This document shows positions 51,068 to 63,596 of a stretch of DNA of 64,000 bases, piece by piece. The notes below the pieces were generated by a model, which had not been told where the DNA came from, did no database searches, and saw nothing but the letters and a program-made list of their open reading frames with translations. Location: positions 124,001 to 188,000 of the forward strand of contig NZ_MYFN02000005.1 of the NCBI RefSeq assembly GCF_004514425.2, in the 5' to 3' direction. The stretch's first letter is position 1. Every line of letters begins with the position of its first letter. The translations under genes were made by a program, and so were the position numbers. Source of the DNA: Shinella sumterensis. GTDB taxonomy: Bacteria; Pseudomonadota; Alphaproteobacteria; Rhizobiales; Rhizobiaceae.

Positions 51068-52102
51068 ATGGCGGAAGTGAAGTCGCACGAATTCGACGCC
51101 TTCCTGAAACGGAAGCCGTTGCCCGTGCGGCTTTTTCTGATCTACGGCCCCGACAGGGGCCTGGTCTCCGAGCGGGCGGCGGCAATCGCGGCAGCCAGCG
51201 GCGTCGATCTCGATGACGCCTTCTCCGTTGTGAAACTCGATGCCGGCGAAATCGGCAGCCAACCGGGGCGCCTGATGGACGAGATGAACGCCATCGGCCT
51301 TTTCGGCGGCGAACGGCTCGTCTGGGTCCGCAATGCCGCAGGCGAGAAAGGCGTCGCCGACGCCATCGATATGCTGGCCAGCGCATCCCCCGGCCCCTCG
51401 ACACTCATCGTCGAGGCCGGCGACCTCAAGAAGGGCTCCGCCCTGCGGAAGGCGGCGGAAGCCGCATCCCAGGCCGTTGCGATCCCGTGTTATGCCGATG
51501 ACGGACGCGCGCTTCAGGCGCTGATCGATCAGGAGCTTGCAGCAGAGGGCCTTCGTATTGCGCCCGCAGCACGCCAGCGGCTCGTTGAAACGATCGGCGG
51601 CGACCGACTAGCTTCCCGTAACGAACTGCGCAAGCTCACGCTTTACTGCCGCGGACGCGATCTCATTGAGGAGCAGGATGTCGAGGACATCGTCGGGGAT
51701 GCCAGCGCCATCTCCACCGATGACGCGATCGATGCGATCCTCAAGGGCGACAAGGACGGTTTTCTCCACGCGATCCAGAAGATCGTGACGTCGAAAACAC
51801 CCATTTTCCTCGTGCTGCAGGGCTGCCTCAGGCAGTTCCAGCTCTTGGAACTGATGCGTGCGGAAATGGACGAGAAACGGGCACCGGCCGCCCAGGCCAT
51901 GGCAACGCTCGGCCGCCATCTGCATTTCCGGCGCAAGCCGATCGTGGAAAACGCGCTGAAGACATGGGCTTCGCCCGCAATCCGGCGTGAAACGCAGCGC
52001 CTGCAGGCCGCCATTCTGCAAAGCCGGCAGCGACCGGCCCTGGAAGACACCATCGCCATGCAGACCCTGCTGGCGACGGTGCTGCAATCCGCACGGCGTT
52101 GA
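51068..52102 (+). CDS. holA: DNA polymerase III subunit delta
   Basis: Clamp-loader delta subunit of 344 residues, which opens the beta clamp. The start is VKSHEFDAFLKRKPLPVRLFLIYGPDRGLVSERA; delta lacks a functional P-loop, as here. The central region SRNELRKLTLYC and C-terminal three-helix domain are recognisable. It is the last gene of the leuS operon and converges on parB with only 15 bases between stops. Confidence 0.95.
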   Translation: MAEVKSHEFDAFLKRKPLPVRLFLIYGPDRGLVSERAAAIAAASGVDLDDAFSVVKLDAGEIGSQPGRLMDEMNAIGLFGGERLVWVRNAAGEKGVADAIDMLASASPGPSTLIVEAGDLKKGSALRKAAEAASQAVAIPCYADDGRALQALIDQELAAEGLRIAPAARQRLVETIGGDRLASRNELRKLTLYCRGRDLIEEQDVEDIVGDASAISTDDAIDAILKGDKDGFLHAIQKIVTSKTPIFLVLQGCLRQFQLLELMRAEMDEKRAPAAQAMATLGRHLHFRRKPIVENALKTWASPAIRRETQRLQAAILQSRQRPALEDTIAMQTLLATVLQSARR

Positions 52103-52117
52103 ATCCGGCTAAGAAAG

Positions 52118-53008
52118 TTACCGGCGTTCCAGAAGCCGGCAGATTTCCTCCAGCTGCTCCAGCGTTTTGTAGGAAATCTTCAGGTGCCCGCCATTGCCCT
52201 TGTGGTTGACGGTCACGTCGAGACCCAGGACATCGGACAGCGTGCGCTCCAGCGCCAGCGTATCGGCATCCTTCTCGTCCTTGCGCGGCGCCTGGCCGTG
52301 GTTCGGATCGCTCTGCGACTTGATATCGTTCTGCGCCAGACGCTCGGCATCGCGCACCGACATGCCCTTGGCGACAATCGCCCGGGCGAGTGCGACCGGG
52401 TCGGAGGTCGGGACAAGCGCACGCGCATGACCCGCCGAAAGCGTGCCCGACGCCAGCATTTCCCTGACAGGATCCGGCAGCTTCAACAGGCGAAGGCTGT
52501 TTGCCACGTGACTGCGGCTCTTGCCGATGATTTCGCCGAGGTCGTTTTGCGTATAACCGTGATCGGCGATCAACAGCTCGTATCCCATCGCTTCTTCAAG
52601 CGGGTTGAGATCGGAGCGCTGGACGTTCTCGACGATGGCGATTTCCAGCGCCGTACGGTCATCGACGTCGCGGATGATGACAGGAATATCCGTGAGGCCC
52701 GCAAGCTGCGCCGCACGCCAGCGCCGCTCACCGGCAATGATCTCGTAGCGGTTGTCGGACGTGGTGCGCACGACCACCGGCTGGACGATGCCGTGCTGGC
52801 GGATCGAGGACGCAAGATCCTGAAGTTCCGACTCGTCGAAGTACCGGCGCGGATTGCGAGGGTTGCGCCCGACAAACTCGATGGGGACGAGCCGATCAGG
52901 GTTCACCGATGGCGCGGCGCCAATCTCGGCGGCTGGAATCTGGTCCATCTCGCCGATCAGGGCCGCAAGTCCACGGCCAAGCCGCCTCTTTGAGTTGTCT
53001 TCATTCAT
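52118..53008 (-). CDS. parB: Chromosome partitioning protein ParB
   Basis: CTP-dependent DNA clamp that loads at parS sites and spreads; 296 residues. The N-terminal ParA-interacting stretch (RRLGRGLAALIGE), the CTP-binding ParB/Srx domain with GERRWRAAQLAGL, a helix-turn-helix (NDLGEIIGKSRSHVANSLRLL) and a C-terminal dimerisation domain are present in order. It follows parA closely on the same strand. Six parS sites lie in this window. Confidence 0.97.
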   Translation of the reverse strand: MNEDNSKRRLGRGLAALIGEMDQIPAAEIGAAPSVNPDRLVPIEFVGRNPRNPRRYFDESELQDLASSIRQHGIVQPVVVRTTSDNRYEIIAGERRWRAAQLAGLTDIPVIIRDVDDRTALEIAIVENVQRSDLNPLEEAMGYELLIADHGYTQNDLGEIIGKSRSHVANSLRLLKLPDPVREMLASGTLSAGHARALVPTSDPVALARAIVAKGMSVRDAERLAQNDIKSQSDPNHGQAPRKDEKDADTLALERTLSDVLGLDVTVNHKGNGGHLKISYKTLEQLEEICRLLERR

Positions 53009-53032
53009 CGATTCTACTCACAGATACGAATG

Positions 53033-53827
<795 letters not shown>

Positions 53828-53841
53828 GGACGCTGCCAGTC

Positions 53842-54477
53842 TCACTGAGGTTGTCGCGAAAGCTTTGCGATTTCGAGCACGACAGAATCCGGCTCGACCA
53901 CACTGGCATGTTTTACCAGATCGAATCTCCAGCGACCAAGCGCTTTATCGACCTCGCGCTGGTAATCCCGGCCTTTGTGCAGAAAAAAGCTGAGGTCGGG
54001 ATTTCGTTCGGCCCAGGGCAAACCGAATTCCAACAGCAAATCGAGATCGGCGAGGGCACGCGCCGAAATAGCATCACAACGCTCGATGACAGCAGGAGCC
54101 TGCTCGATGCGGATGGCATGAACAGACGCGCGGGCGCCCGTTTCCAGGATCGCCGTCCGCAGGAACGCCGCCTTCTTGTTGTTGCTTTCAACGAGATGCA
54201 CCCATCCGTCACCGATTCCGGCCAACAGGATGCCTGTCACAATCCCCGGGAAGCCGCCTCCGCTACCAAGATCGGCCCATATCCGCGCACCCGGTCGAAG
54301 GGCGTAAATCTGAGCGCTATCGACGATATGACGGTTCCAGACCTCCGACAGGGTGGAGGGTGCGACGAGATTGATCGCCTTCGCCCATTTCTGAAACAGC
54401 GCGACAAAGATCGTCAGGCGCTCTTCAGTTTCACGTGAAACATCGAGATCGCGTAAAAGCCGGGGAAGTGCAGTCAT
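53842..54477 (-). CDS. rsmG: 16S rRNA (guanine-527 N7) methyltransferase
   Basis: GidB/RsmG methyltransferase of 211 residues. The SAM motif is [15 protein letters not shown], and [11 protein letters not shown] is the family signature. The start overlaps the mnmG stop by four bases (ATGA). A parS site lies in codons for VSRET near the N-terminus. Confidence 0.97.
   Translation of the reverse strand: MTALPRLLRDLDVSRETEERLTIFVALFQKWAKAINLVAPSTLSEVWNRHIVDSAQIYALRPGARIWADLGSGGGFPGIVTGILLAGIGDGWVHLVESNNKKAAFLRTAILETGARASVHAIRIEQAPAVIERCDAISARALADLDLLLEFGLPWAERNPDLSFFLHKGRDYQREVDKALGRWRFDLVKHASVVEPDSVVLEIAKLSRQPQ
54427..54442 (+). promoter_or_regulatory. parS: parS site 3, inside rsmG
   Basis: AGTTTCACGTGAAACA, 15 of 16 matches to consensus with the complete 14-bp palindromic core GTTTCACGTGAAAC. 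It encodes VSRET of RsmG. Confidence 0.9.
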
Positions 54478-56363
54478 GTCTTCGCAATTCTTTGCGCCGG
54501 TTCGGTACCCAGGCGTTTGAGATAAGCAAGCAGGAGGGTGAGGGCGGCGGGGGTAACGCCATCCACGCGGGCCGCCTGCGCCAGGTTGGCAGGCCGCGCG
54601 GCCGTCAGCTTCTGACGCAGCTCGATGGAGAGGCCCGGCAGCGTGTTGAAGTCGAAATCATCCGGAATCTGCCGCTGCTCCTCGCGGCGCGCCTCCGAAA
54701 TATCCGCTTCCTGTCGGTTCATATAGACCGCATAGGCCGCCTCGATTTCGACCGCCTCGGAAACGCGGGCAGGCACATCGGCGAGCGCTTCAGGCCAGAC
54801 GGCCGCGAGGCGCGCATAATCGATGTCAGGATAAGCGAGAAGCTCATAGGCGCTGCGCCGCACACCGTCCTGGTTCAAGCGGATGCCGTGAATCCCAGCC
54901 TCATTGGGGGATAGCTTCAGCGCGCGCAACGTCCCGCGTAGCGCCTGAATCGCGTCGGACCAAGCCGAAAAACGGGCCTCCCGCTCGCGACCGACGATAC
55001 CGAGATCGATCCCAAGCGGCGTCAGGCGAACATCGGCATTGTCTGCGCGCAGGGAGAGGCGATACTCTGCCCGCGAGGTAAACATGCGATAGGGCTCCGT
55101 GACGCCGCGCGAGGTCAGGTCGTCGATCATCACGCCGATATAGCTGTCCGTCCGGCTGAAAACGTGCCCGTCGCGACCGGCGGCCCGGCGCGCGGCATTC
55201 AGGCCCGCAACGAGACCCTGTGCCGCTGCTTCCTCATATCCGGTCGTGCCGTTGATCTGGCCGGCAAGAAAAAGGCCTTCCTGGCGCTTCACTTCCAGCG
55301 TGGGAGAAAGCTCGCGCGGATCGACATGGTCGTACTCGATGGCGTAACCCGGCTGGAGGATGGTAACGGTCTCAAGCCCGGGTATCGTATGGATGAACGC
55401 GGCCTGGACGTCCGCCGGGAGCGACGTCGAAATACCGTTGGGATACACGGTAGGATCATCGAGGCCTTCCGGCTCCAGAAAGATCTGATGTCCGTCCCGC
55501 TCGCCGAACTTGACGATCTTGTCCTCGATCGACGGGCAGTAGCGCGGCCCGACACCCTCGATCTGCCCCGAATACATGGCGGATTTGCCGATGTTCTCTT
55601 CGATAATGCGATGCGTCGCTGATGTCGTGCGCGTGACCCCGCATTCGATCTGCGGCGTCGTGATTCGGTCCGTCATGAAGGAGAAGGGAACGGGCTCCTC
55701 ATCCGCAGCCTGGCGGCCGACCGCCGCCCAGTCGATGGTGCGCCCGTCCAGTCGCGCCGGCGTTCCCGTCTTGAGACGGCCCAGAGCAAGACCCAGGCGT
55801 TCAAAAGTCGCCGACAAACCAAGGGATGGGGCTTCCCCAACACGTCCCGCCGGGATCTTTTCGTTGCCGATATGAATAAGGCCACGCAGGAAGGTTCCGG
55901 TGGTAACCACCACGGCACGACAGGACAGGGAACGTCCGTCTTTAAGGGTCAGCCCGGCAACGCGCCCCTGATCAAGGACGATGTCGAAGGCGTCGCCTTC
56001 GACAATAGCAAGATTTGCAATGGAAGCGGCTTCAGCTTGCATGGCTTCGCGATACAGCTTCCGGTCCGCTTGGGTGCGTGGTCCGCGCACGGCCGGGCCC
56101 TTGCGACGGTTCAACAAGCGGAATTGAATGCCCGCCTTATCCGCGACCCGGCCCATCAGCCCATCAAGTGCATCCACTTCCCTGACGAGATGCCCTTTGC
56201 CAAGGCCGCCAATGGCCGGGTTACAGGACATCACGCCGATCGTGCTCGCCTTGTGCGTGACCAGCGCGGTCGAAGCACCGAAACGCGCTGACGCCGCGGC
56301 CGCTTCCATGCCGGCATGCCCACCGCCGATAACGATGACGTCGTAATGATCTTTTGTGGTCAT
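54474..56363 (-). CDS. mnmG: tRNA uridine 5-carboxymethylaminomethyl modification enzyme MnmG (GidA)
   Basis: FAD-dependent partner of MnmE that modifies wobble uridine 34; 629 residues. The dinucleotide motif [14 protein letters not shown] is at the N-terminus, followed by [42 protein letters not shown] and the helical C-terminal domain with [16 protein letters not shown]. It lies upstream of rsmG and downstream of mnmE in the usual origin-proximal cluster. Confidence 0.98.
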   Translation of the reverse strand: MTTKDHYDVIVIGGGHAGMEAAAASARFGASTALVTHKASTIGVMSCNPAIGGLGKGHLVREVDALDGLMGRVADKAGIQFRLLNRRKGPAVRGPRTQADRKLYREAMQAEAASIANLAIVEGDAFDIVLDQGRVAGLTLKDGRSLSCRAVVVTTGTFLRGLIHIGNEKIPAGRVGEAPSLGLSATFERLGLALGRLKTGTPARLDGRTIDWAAVGRQAADEEPVPFSFMTDRITTPQIECGVTRTTSATHRIIEENIGKSAMYSGQIEGVGPRYCPSIEDKIVKFGERDGHQIFLEPEGLDDPTVYPNGISTSLPADVQAAFIHTIPGLETVTILQPGYAIEYDHVDPRELSPTLEVKRQEGLFLAGQINGTTGYEEAAAQGLVAGLNAARRAAGRDGHVFSRTDSYIGVMIDDLTSRGVTEPYRMFTSRAEYRLSLRADNADVRLTPLGIDLGIVGREREARFSAWSDAIQALRGTLRALKLSPNEAGIHGIRLNQDGVRRSAYELLAYPDIDYARLAAVWPEALADVPARVSEAVEIEAAYAVYMNRQEADISEARREEQRQIPDDFDFNTLPGLSIELRQKLTAARPANLAQAARVDGVTPAALTLLLAYLKRLGTEPAQRIAKT

Positions 56364-56375
56364 GGTTCATCCACC

Positions 56376-56391
56376 TGTTTCACGTGAAACG
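56376..56391 (+). promoter_or_regulatory. parS: parS site 4, between mnmG and mnmE
   Basis: TGTTTCACGTGAAACG, 15 of 16 matches with the perfect 14-bp core. Confidence 0.9.
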
Positions 56392-56417
56392 CGTCACACG
56401 ACTCGTAGACGTTGTAC

Positions 56418-56433
56418 TGTTTCACGTGAATCA
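56418..56433 (+). promoter_or_regulatory. parS: parS site 5, overlapping the mnmE stop codon
   Basis: TGTTTCACGTGAATCA, identical to site 1. Its last three bases are the complement of the mnmE TGA stop. It starts 27 bases after the end of site 4. Confidence 0.9.
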
Positions 56434-57753
56434 TTTTCCTATGCAGAATTCCGAGAAGATGACGTCAAGAAGATTCTCGACATCGACCCGGCCCGTGATC
56501 CGTCCAAGGGCCTGACCCGCCAAACGCAGATGCTCCGCCTGGATATCGAGGCCCGCGGACGCATTCTCCAGCGCCGCCAGAATATGCTGCCGGCAGGTCA
56601 CAAGACCGTCCCTGTGCCGCGCGCGCGTCGGCAATGCCAAAGCGTTCCCGACTTCGAGCGTCGGCAGATAAGCTCTGATCCGCTCGATCAGGTCGTCGAC
56701 ACCGTCACCGGATTTGGTGGAGATCATAACATCGATCGCGCTATCCGGCAAAGTCTCGCCAAAAATGTCCGATTTGCTTCGAATGCGCAGAAATGGCCCA
56801 CTGAAATTCCCCAGGAAGTCCGCCGCGTCCGTATCATCATCGTCGGAAAGCAGGAGGACCAGATCCGCCTGTTGAAGCGAAAGCCGGGTGCGCCGGATAC
56901 CCTCGCGCTCCACCACATCATCCGTCTCCCGCAAACCCGCGGTGTCGTAAAGACGAACCGCATAACCGCCAATATCGAGATCGGCATGCAGGACATCGCG
57001 CGTCGTGCCGGGGACATCGGTGACAATCGCGACGTCACGCTGTGCGAGATAGTTGAGAAGGCTCGACTTCCCGGCATTGGGCGGGCCCGCGATGACCACT
57101 TTCAGGCCATCTCTGACAATCTCGCCCACACGCGCGCCGTCGGTATGGTTAAGGATGTCTTGCGACAAAGCGCGCATGTCCGCCCAGATGGACGCAGCAA
57201 CGGAACCGGGCACATCATCTTCGTCCGCAAAATCGAGTTCTGCTTCGATCATCGCGCGCGCATGCGTCAATCGTTTCGCCCACGAATCGTACAGGCGCGA
57301 CAAGCCGCCGGACGCCTGCTCCGCTGCGAGCCGGCGCTGCATTTCGGTCTCTGCGGCGATCAGGTCCGCCAAACCCTCGACCTCGACCAGGTCCATGCGG
57401 CCATTCAGGAAAGCGCGTCTTGAGAACTCACCGGCTTCCGCCGGACGCAGACCGTCGATAGCGCCCAAGGCAGAAAGCACGGCGGCGACGGTGGCGCGCC
57501 CGCCATGAATTTGCAGTTCCGCACAATCCTCGCCGGAAAAAGAGTTGGGCCCCGGGAAGAACAGCACGATTCCCTGGTCGATCACGTCACCGTTGCGGCC
57601 TCGAATCGATCGCAGCGATGCCCGGCGCTCAGGGGGCACCGCGCCGCAAAGCTGCGCCACCGCGGTGCGGCAATCCGGTCCGCTGATGCGGATGACCGCA
57701 ACCCCGGAGGGTAAGCCGCCGCTCGACAGAGCAAAAATGGTTCCAGCACGCAT
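56431..57753 (-). CDS. mnmE: tRNA modification GTPase MnmE (TrmE)
   Basis: GTPase partner of MnmG; 440 residues. An N-terminal folate-binding domain is followed by a helical domain split by the G domain: AGPPNAGKSSLLN (G1), DVPGTTRD (G2/G3 switch), LYDTAGLRETDD, and a G4-like IRSKSD. The invariant C-terminal FCIGK carries the catalytic Cys. The start (MRAGTIFALSSGGLPSGVAVIRISG) matches the family. A region with no gene separates it from rho. Confidence 0.97.
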   Translation of the reverse strand: MRAGTIFALSSGGLPSGVAVIRISGPDCRTAVAQLCGAVPPERRASLRSIRGRNGDVIDQGIVLFFPGPNSFSGEDCAELQIHGGRATVAAVLSALGAIDGLRPAEAGEFSRRAFLNGRMDLVEVEGLADLIAAETEMQRRLAAEQASGGLSRLYDSWAKRLTHARAMIEAELDFADEDDVPGSVAASIWADMRALSQDILNHTDGARVGEIVRDGLKVVIAGPPNAGKSSLLNYLAQRDVAIVTDVPGTTRDVLHADLDIGGYAVRLYDTAGLRETDDVVEREGIRRTRLSLQQADLVLLLSDDDDTDAADFLGNFSGPFLRIRSKSDIFGETLPDSAIDVMISTKSGDGVDDLIERIRAYLPTLEVGNALALPTRARHRDGLVTCRQHILAALENASAGLDIQAEHLRLAGQALGRITGRVDVENLLDVIFSEFCIGK

Positions 57754-57817
57754 CTAAACTATTCCGGATACGAATCGAAAGGGTTCGTTTCGGTCGAGAA
57801 TCGATATGGTCTCAAAC

Positions 57818-57848
57818 AAAAATGGCCCCGCACGAGGGCGGGACCATC
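57818..57848 (-). terminator. Terminator after rho
   Basis: On the minus strand GGTCCCGC and GCGGGGCC (57823-57846) pair around CCTCGT and are followed by ATTTTTG. Confidence 0.7.
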
Positions 57849-57871
57849 GGATGTTTTCACCCGAACGAAGG

Positions 57872-59137
<1,266 letters not shown>

Positions 59138-59323
59138 GAATGGTCCATGCTGCGGGTCATCGGGATGGAAAAAGGCGTGCGGGTCAAGGACGAACTGCGA
59201 GGGGAAGAATGCAGTTCACTGAACGAATACACATGCCACGAAAGATGAGATGCGCGGAAAATAGCGGTTCCGGCCCGTGCTCGCAAGGGGGCTTTGGAAT
59301 TTCGTCCGATTTGTCGCGGCGGC

Positions 59324-59863
59324 TCACAAAGGTTTGACGACGACCATGATCACGATGAGGACCATCAGCAGCGCCGGCACCTCGTTCCACAGGCGCCATT
59401 GCCGGCCGGTCCTGCGGTTCCTGTCTTCGGCAAACGCCTTGACGGCGCGACCGTAGAATTCATGCACGCCGGTCAAAAGCACCACGAATGCGAGCTTGGC
59501 ATGCAGCCAGCCGCCCTGGAAGCCGTAGACCGACCATGCGAGATAGAGACCGAGCAGCCAGGAAAGCGCCATTGCCGGCTGCATGATCGTGCCGAAAAGC
59601 CGCCGCTCCATCACCTTGAAGGTTTCCGATTGCGGGGAACCGGCAGGCGCATCCGTGTGATAGACGAACAGGCGCGGCAGGTAGAGCAGGCCCGCCATCC
59701 AGGAAATCACCGCCACGATGTGCAGCGCCTTGATCCAGAGATAGAGATCGTCGGGCGGAAAGAGCACCAGCAGGCCGGCCACGAGGACGAAGACGGTCAG
59801 GGCCGCGGCAGCACGAATCCGTGCGCGGCGTCCCGTATCGTCACCCGTCTGCCTGTCGGTCAC
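59324..59863 (-). CDS. hemJ: Protoporphyrinogen IX oxidase HemJ
   Basis: A membrane protein of 179 residues with four to five helices (UPF0093), catalysing protoporphyrinogen IX oxidation in bacteria without HemG or HemY. The conserved histidine lies in [26 protein letters not shown], with a second motif around [12 protein letters not shown] near the end. The start is a GTG at 59863 overlapping the hemE stop (GTGA), so hemE and hemJ are coupled, fitting consecutive haem-pathway roles. Confidence 0.92.
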   Translation of the reverse strand: MTDRQTGDDTGRRARIRAAAALTVFVLVAGLLVLFPPDDLYLWIKALHIVAVISWMAGLLYLPRLFVYHTDAPAGSPQSETFKVMERRLFGTIMQPAMALSWLLGLYLAWSVYGFQGGWLHAKLAFVVLLTGVHEFYGRAVKAFAEDRNRRTGRQWRLWNEVPALLMVLIVIMVVVKPL

Positions 59864-60891
59864 CGGACGTCTCCCCGCACCCGCGCCACCAGCCGCGTCA
59901 CGTTTTCCGGATCGGCCTGCGGCGTAATGCCGTGGCCGAGATTGAAGATCAACGGTCCGTTGCCGAGCGCCTGGAGAATGGCGTCGATGCCCTCGTCGAG
60001 CGCGTTTCCGCCGGCCACGACCCGCATCGGATCGAGATTGCCTTGCACGGGTCCCTCCTTCTGCAGTTCCGCCGCGAAGGAGAGCGGAACCGACCAGTCG
60101 AGGCCGATCGCGTCCGCACCGGTCTGCTGGCGATAGGTCTTCAGGAGCAGGCCCGCCCCCTTGGCAAAGGCGATGACCTTGGCCTGCGGCCGCCGCGCCT
60201 TGACCGACTGGATGATACGCCGCACCGGCCGGATGGCATAGTCGGCAAATTCCTTTTCGCCGAGAACGCCAGCCCAGGAATCGAAGATCTGAACGGCATC
60301 CGCTCCCGCATCGATCTGTGCGACCAGGTAATCGGCGGAGAGATCGGCAAGCAGATCGAGCAGACGCGCGAAGGCCTTCGGTTCGCGATAGGCAAACAGC
60401 CGCGCCGGCGCCTGGTCGGGCGTGCCGTGGCCAGCGATCATGTAGGTCGCAACGGTCCAGGGGGCGCCACAGAAGCCGAGCAGGGCGGTTTCCTCGGGCA
60501 GGGCCTGCCGGATGCGGCTCACCGCCTCTATGACCGGCGTGAGGTGCTGCTGCACACCGTCCGACTTCAGGGCGAAGATGCCGTCGGTATCGATCGGATC
60601 GAGACGCGGCCCATGGCCCTCTTCGAAGCGGACATTCCGATCGAGCGCATCGGGAATGACGAGGATGTCGGAAAACAGGATCGCCGCATCGAAGCCATAG
60701 CGGCGGATCGGCTGGAGCGTGACTTCCGTGGCCAGCTCTGGCGAATAACAGAGATCAAGGAAACTTCCAGCCGCTGCGCGCGTTGCACGGTATTCCGGCA
60801 GGTAACGGCCGGCCTGACGCATGAGCCACAGGGGAGGAGGGGAAATCGTCTTCCCATTCAGGACATCGACGATCTTCCGGCTTTTCACAGA
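59860..60891 (-). CDS. hemE: Uroporphyrinogen decarboxylase
   Basis: Decarboxylates uroporphyrinogen III to coproporphyrinogen III; about 343 residues, TIM barrel. Substrate motifs are [13 protein letters not shown] at the start and [14 protein letters not shown] in the middle; the end is [16 protein letters not shown]. No ATG start is available; I use the GTG at 60891 with GGGAGA about 10 bases upstream, while a GTG at 60885 or a TTG at 60915 are alternatives. It flanks the predicted replication origin, as in Caulobacter and other Alphaproteobacteria. Confidence 0.95.
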   Translation of the reverse strand, partial: SVKSRKIVDVLNGKTISPPPLWLMRQAGRYLPEYRATRAAAGSFLDLCYSPELATEVTLQPIRRYGFDAAILFSDILVIPDALDRNVRFEEGHGPRLDPIDTDGIFALKSDGVQQHLTPVIEAVSRIRQALPEETALLGFCGAPWTVATYMIAGHGTPDQAPARLFAYREPKAFARLLDLLADLSADYLVAQIDAGADAVQIFDSWAGVLGEKEFADYAIRPVRRIIQSVKARRPQAKVIAFAKGAGLLLKTYRQQTGADAIGLDWSVPLSFAAELQKEGPVQGNLDPMRVVAGGNALDEGIDAILQALGNGPLIFNLGHGITPQADPENVTRLVARVRGDVR

Positions 60892-60899
60892 CACCTGAG

Positions 60900-61300
60900 G
60901 GGTTCTCCCAATCAAGAAATAATCTCTTTGAAGAGGTTTCTATTTCTTAGAGTCGGTGACTATCAAGGATTAAATCCCGTCCACACAAAGCCAGCGGTTG
61001 CGGTTGTGGCCGGGACAAAGCGATCTGAGAAAGCAGATTCTCGGCGCAAAACGCGGAAAAGCCGATTCACTCTTTGGAATCAAACGGATTGCCGAGGCCT
61101 CCAAAACCGCATGCCTGTGGACAGGCTGTGGGCAACAGCGACACTATGCCATGGCCGTGAGTCTTATCCACATGCCCTTTCGCGCCGTCTCCCGCCGATC
61201 GCCAATTGTGGACAAGTCGGCACTTATCCTCTTGCCTCCGCCGGCCGGCCGTTCTTAGCTCCGCTTTGTCCCGCGTCATCAACAGGGGGCGGAGGATAAT
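60900..61300. other. oriC: Predicted chromosomal replication origin (oriC)
   Basis: The region holds no gene and separates leftward hemE from rightward ppsR. DnaA boxes: a perfect TTATCCACA at 61164-61172, one-mismatch TGTGGACAA at 61207-61215 (minus), two-mismatch boxes at 61116-61124, 61127-61135 and 61224-61232, and TGTGGACAG at 61300-61308 on the ppsR start. An AT-rich stretch lies at about 60905-60975 beside hemE and may be the unwinding element. Five GANTC sites lie within 215 bases. No CtrA box of the TTAA-N7-TTAA form is seen. hemE-adjacent origins are established in Alphaproteobacteria. Confidence 0.8.
61164..61172 (+). promoter_or_regulatory. DnaA box, perfect match
   Basis: TTATCCACA, the consensus DnaA box, inside the hemE-ppsR gap. 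Confidence 0.85.
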
Positions 61301-62122
61301 GTGGACAGCACCAAGAACTACTTTCATTTGCACCTGATTTCGGACTCGACGGGCGAAACGCTGATCGCTGCCGGCCGCGCCGCCGCCGCGCAATTCCAGT
61401 CCTCCCAGGCGCTGGAGCACGTCTATCCGCTGATTCGCAATCGCAAGCAGCTCATGCCGGTGCTCGAGGCGATCGATGGCGCCCCCGGCATCGTGCTCTA
61501 CACCGTCGTCGACCGCGAGCTTTCGGAAATCATCGACCAGCGCTGCCGGGAAATGGGCGTGCCCTGTGTCTCCGTGCTGGAGCCGGTGATCGATCTCTTC
61601 CAGTCCTATCTCGGCGCGCCGTCGCGCCGTCGCGTCGGGGCGCAGCATGTGATGAACGCGGATTATTTCGCGCGCATCGATGCGTTGAACTTCACCATGG
61701 ACCATGACGACGGACAGCTACCGCTCGATCTGGAGGAGGCCGATGTCATTCTCATCGGTATCAGCCGCACATCGAAGACACCGACCAGCATCTATCTCGC
61801 CAACAGGGGCATCAAGACGGCGAATGTGCCGATCGTGCTCGGCGTGCCGCTGCCCGAGCGCCTGTCGGAGGCCAGGCGGCCGTTGATCGTCGGGCTGATC
61901 GCCACCACCGACCGGATCGCCCAGGTGCGGCAGAACCGGGTGCTCGGCCAGACCCAGGATTTTCGTGGTGACGACTATATCGACCGCGCGCAGATTTCCG
62001 AGGAACTGAAGTACGCCCGGGCCATCTGTGCCCGCAACAACTGGCCCGTCATCGATGTCACGCGCCGTTCGATCGAGGAAACGGCCGCCGCCATCGTTGC
62101 TCTTCGTCCCAAGCTTCGGTAA
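61301..62122 (+). CDS. ppsR: Pyruvate, phosphate dikinase / PEP synthase regulatory protein (DUF299)
   Basis: Bifunctional ADP-dependent kinase / Pi-dependent pyrophosphorylase that switches PPDK or PEP synthase by threonine phosphorylation; 273 residues. The nucleotide motif is [21 protein letters not shown]; the start [14 protein letters not shown] is typical. The start is a GTG at 61301 with a strong GGAGG upstream. It is the first gene on the right side of the origin. Confidence 0.93.
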   Translation: MDSTKNYFHLHLISDSTGETLIAAGRAAAAQFQSSQALEHVYPLIRNRKQLMPVLEAIDGAPGIVLYTVVDRELSEIIDQRCREMGVPCVSVLEPVIDLFQSYLGAPSRRRVGAQHVMNADYFARIDALNFTMDHDDGQLPLDLEEADVILIGISRTSKTPTSIYLANRGIKTANVPIVLGVPLPERLSEARRPLIVGLIATTDRIAQVRQNRVLGQTQDFRGDDYIDRAQISEELKYARAICARNNWPVIDVTRRSIEETAAAIVALRPKLR

Positions 62123-62146
62123 CGCGGAGGGTAACGGGAGATTGCC

Positions 62147-62746
62147 ATGACGCCGCCACTCATCCTTGCTTCGCAAAGCCCCTTTCGCCGCATGTTGATG
62201 GAGAATGCCGGCCTTGCCTTTACGGCCGAGGCCGCGACCATCGACGAGCGCGCCGCAGAAGCCGCGCTTGCTGCACGCAATCCGACGCCGCAGGCAATTG
62301 CCGAGGCGCTTGCCGTTGAAAAGGCGTGCGACGTGTCCGGCCGCAATCCCGGTGCGCTGGTGATCGGCTCGGACCAGACGCTTTCGCTGGAAGGCCGCGT
62401 GTTTCATAAGCCCGCCGACATGGGGGAAGCGAAGTCGCATCTCGCCGCCATGTCCGGCCGTACCCATTCGCTGAACTGCGGCGTCGCGCTTGTGCAGGAC
62501 GGGACGGTGCTGTGGCGTCACGTGTCCGTCGCCCATCTCACGATGCGGCCGCTATCGTCCGATTTCATCGACCGCCATCTCGCGCGGGTCGGAACCCGTG
62601 TTCTGGCCAGCGTCGGCGCCTACCAGCTGGAGGGGGAGGGCGTGCAGCTCTTCGAGCGCATCGAGGGCGATTACTTCACGATCCTCGGCCTGCCGCTGCT
62701 TCCCTTGCTGGCTAAACTTCGCGATCTGGATGCCATTGATGCATGA
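62147..62746 (+). CDS. maf: Maf-family nucleotide pyrophosphatase
   Basis: Maf/HAM1-superfamily nucleoside triphosphate pyrophosphatase of 199 residues, thought to hydrolyse non-canonical or pyrimidine nucleotides. The start [19 protein letters not shown] matches the ASxSPRR motif in modified form, and [15 protein letters not shown] holds the catalytic Asp. It overlaps aroE by 8 bases. Which of the Maf subtypes it belongs to is not certain. Confidence 0.9.
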   Translation: MTPPLILASQSPFRRMLMENAGLAFTAEAATIDERAAEAALAARNPTPQAIAEALAVEKACDVSGRNPGALVIGSDQTLSLEGRVFHKPADMGEAKSHLAAMSGRTHSLNCGVALVQDGTVLWRHVSVAHLTMRPLSSDFIDRHLARVGTRVLASVGAYQLEGEGVQLFERIEGDYFTILGLPLLPLLAKLRDLDAIDA

Positions 62747-63596
62747 TTCACGTGAAACATTCCCCCGCCGCGCTTTCGTCACGGGCTATCCGGTCAAACA
62801 TTCGCGATCGCCCTTGATCCACCGCCACTGGCTGGAAAAGCTTGGTCTCGCGGGAAACTATACGCGCCAGGAAGTCGAACCGACTGAGTTTGCCGGCTTC
62901 ATATCAAGGCTCAAGAGCGGCGAATCCGGCTTCATTGGGGGGAATGTCACCATCCCGCACAAGGAGCTGGCCTTCCAGCTGGCCGACAGGCCGGATGCCC
63001 TGAGCGAGGAGCTCGGTGCGGCCAACACGCTCTGGCTCGACGAGGGAGAGCTTCACGCCACCAATACGGATGGCTACGGCTTCCTGGCCAATCTCGATGC
63101 GCTTGCGCCGGGCTGGGACAGGGCGGACCGAGCCGTGGTTCTGGGCGCCGGCGGTGCGAGCCGGGCGATCATCCAGGCGGTGCGCGATCGCGGCGTGGGG
63201 GAAATTCATGTGCTGAACCGCACCGTACCCCGCGCCCGTGAACTGGCCGACCGGTTCGGGCCGCGGGTTCATGCGCATGCCATGGATGCGCTGGCCGAGG
63301 TCTTGCGCGGGGCGGGGCTTTTCATCAACACCACGTCGCTCGGCATGGAAGGAGAGCCGGCGCCGGATTTCGATTTCTCGCCGCTGGCGCCCGGCGCGGT
63401 CGTGACGGATATCGTCTATGTGCCCCTCGTCACGCCGATCCTGCACCAGGCGCAGGAACAGGGTTTTGCGACGGTGGATGGCCTCGGCATGCTGCTGCAC
63501 CAGGCGGTCCCGGGCTTCGAGAAATGGTTCGGCGTGCGCCCGCAGGTCGACGCGGCGCTGCGCGCCGTCGTGCTTGCCGACATGGATGCGCACTGA
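62739..63596 (+). CDS. aroE: Shikimate dehydrogenase
   Basis: NADP-dependent reduction of 3-dehydroshikimate; 285 residues. The substrate motif is [16 protein letters not shown], then NVTIPHKE, the catalytic ATNTDGYGF and NADP-binding [12 protein letters not shown]. The start ATG 62739 (MHDSRET) lies inside maf; ATG 62730 is an in-frame alternative. The first codons contain a parS site. Confidence 0.97.
   Translation: MHDSRETFPRRAFVTGYPVKHSRSPLIHRHWLEKLGLAGNYTRQEVEPTEFAGFISRLKSGESGFIGGNVTIPHKELAFQLADRPDALSEELGAANTLWLDEGELHATNTDGYGFLANLDALAPGWDRADRAVVLGAGGASRAIIQAVRDRGVGEIHVLNRTVPRARELADRFGPRVHAHAMDALAEVLRGAGLFINTTSLGMEGEPAPDFDFSPLAPGAVVTDIVYVPLVTPILHQAQEQGFATVDGLGMLLHQAVPGFEKWFGVRPQVDAALRAVVLADMDAH
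62744..62759 (-). promoter_or_regulatory. parS: parS site 6, over the maf stop and aroE start
   Basis: TGATTCACGTGAAACA on the plus strand, identical to site 2 and the reverse complement of sites 1 and 5; 15 of 16 matches. It encodes DSRET of AroE and includes the maf stop codon. Confidence 0.85.

Noticed and set aside
60900-61300. CtrA-binding sites in the origin
   Set aside because: No TTAA-N7-TTAA pair found; only a single TTAA near 60970.
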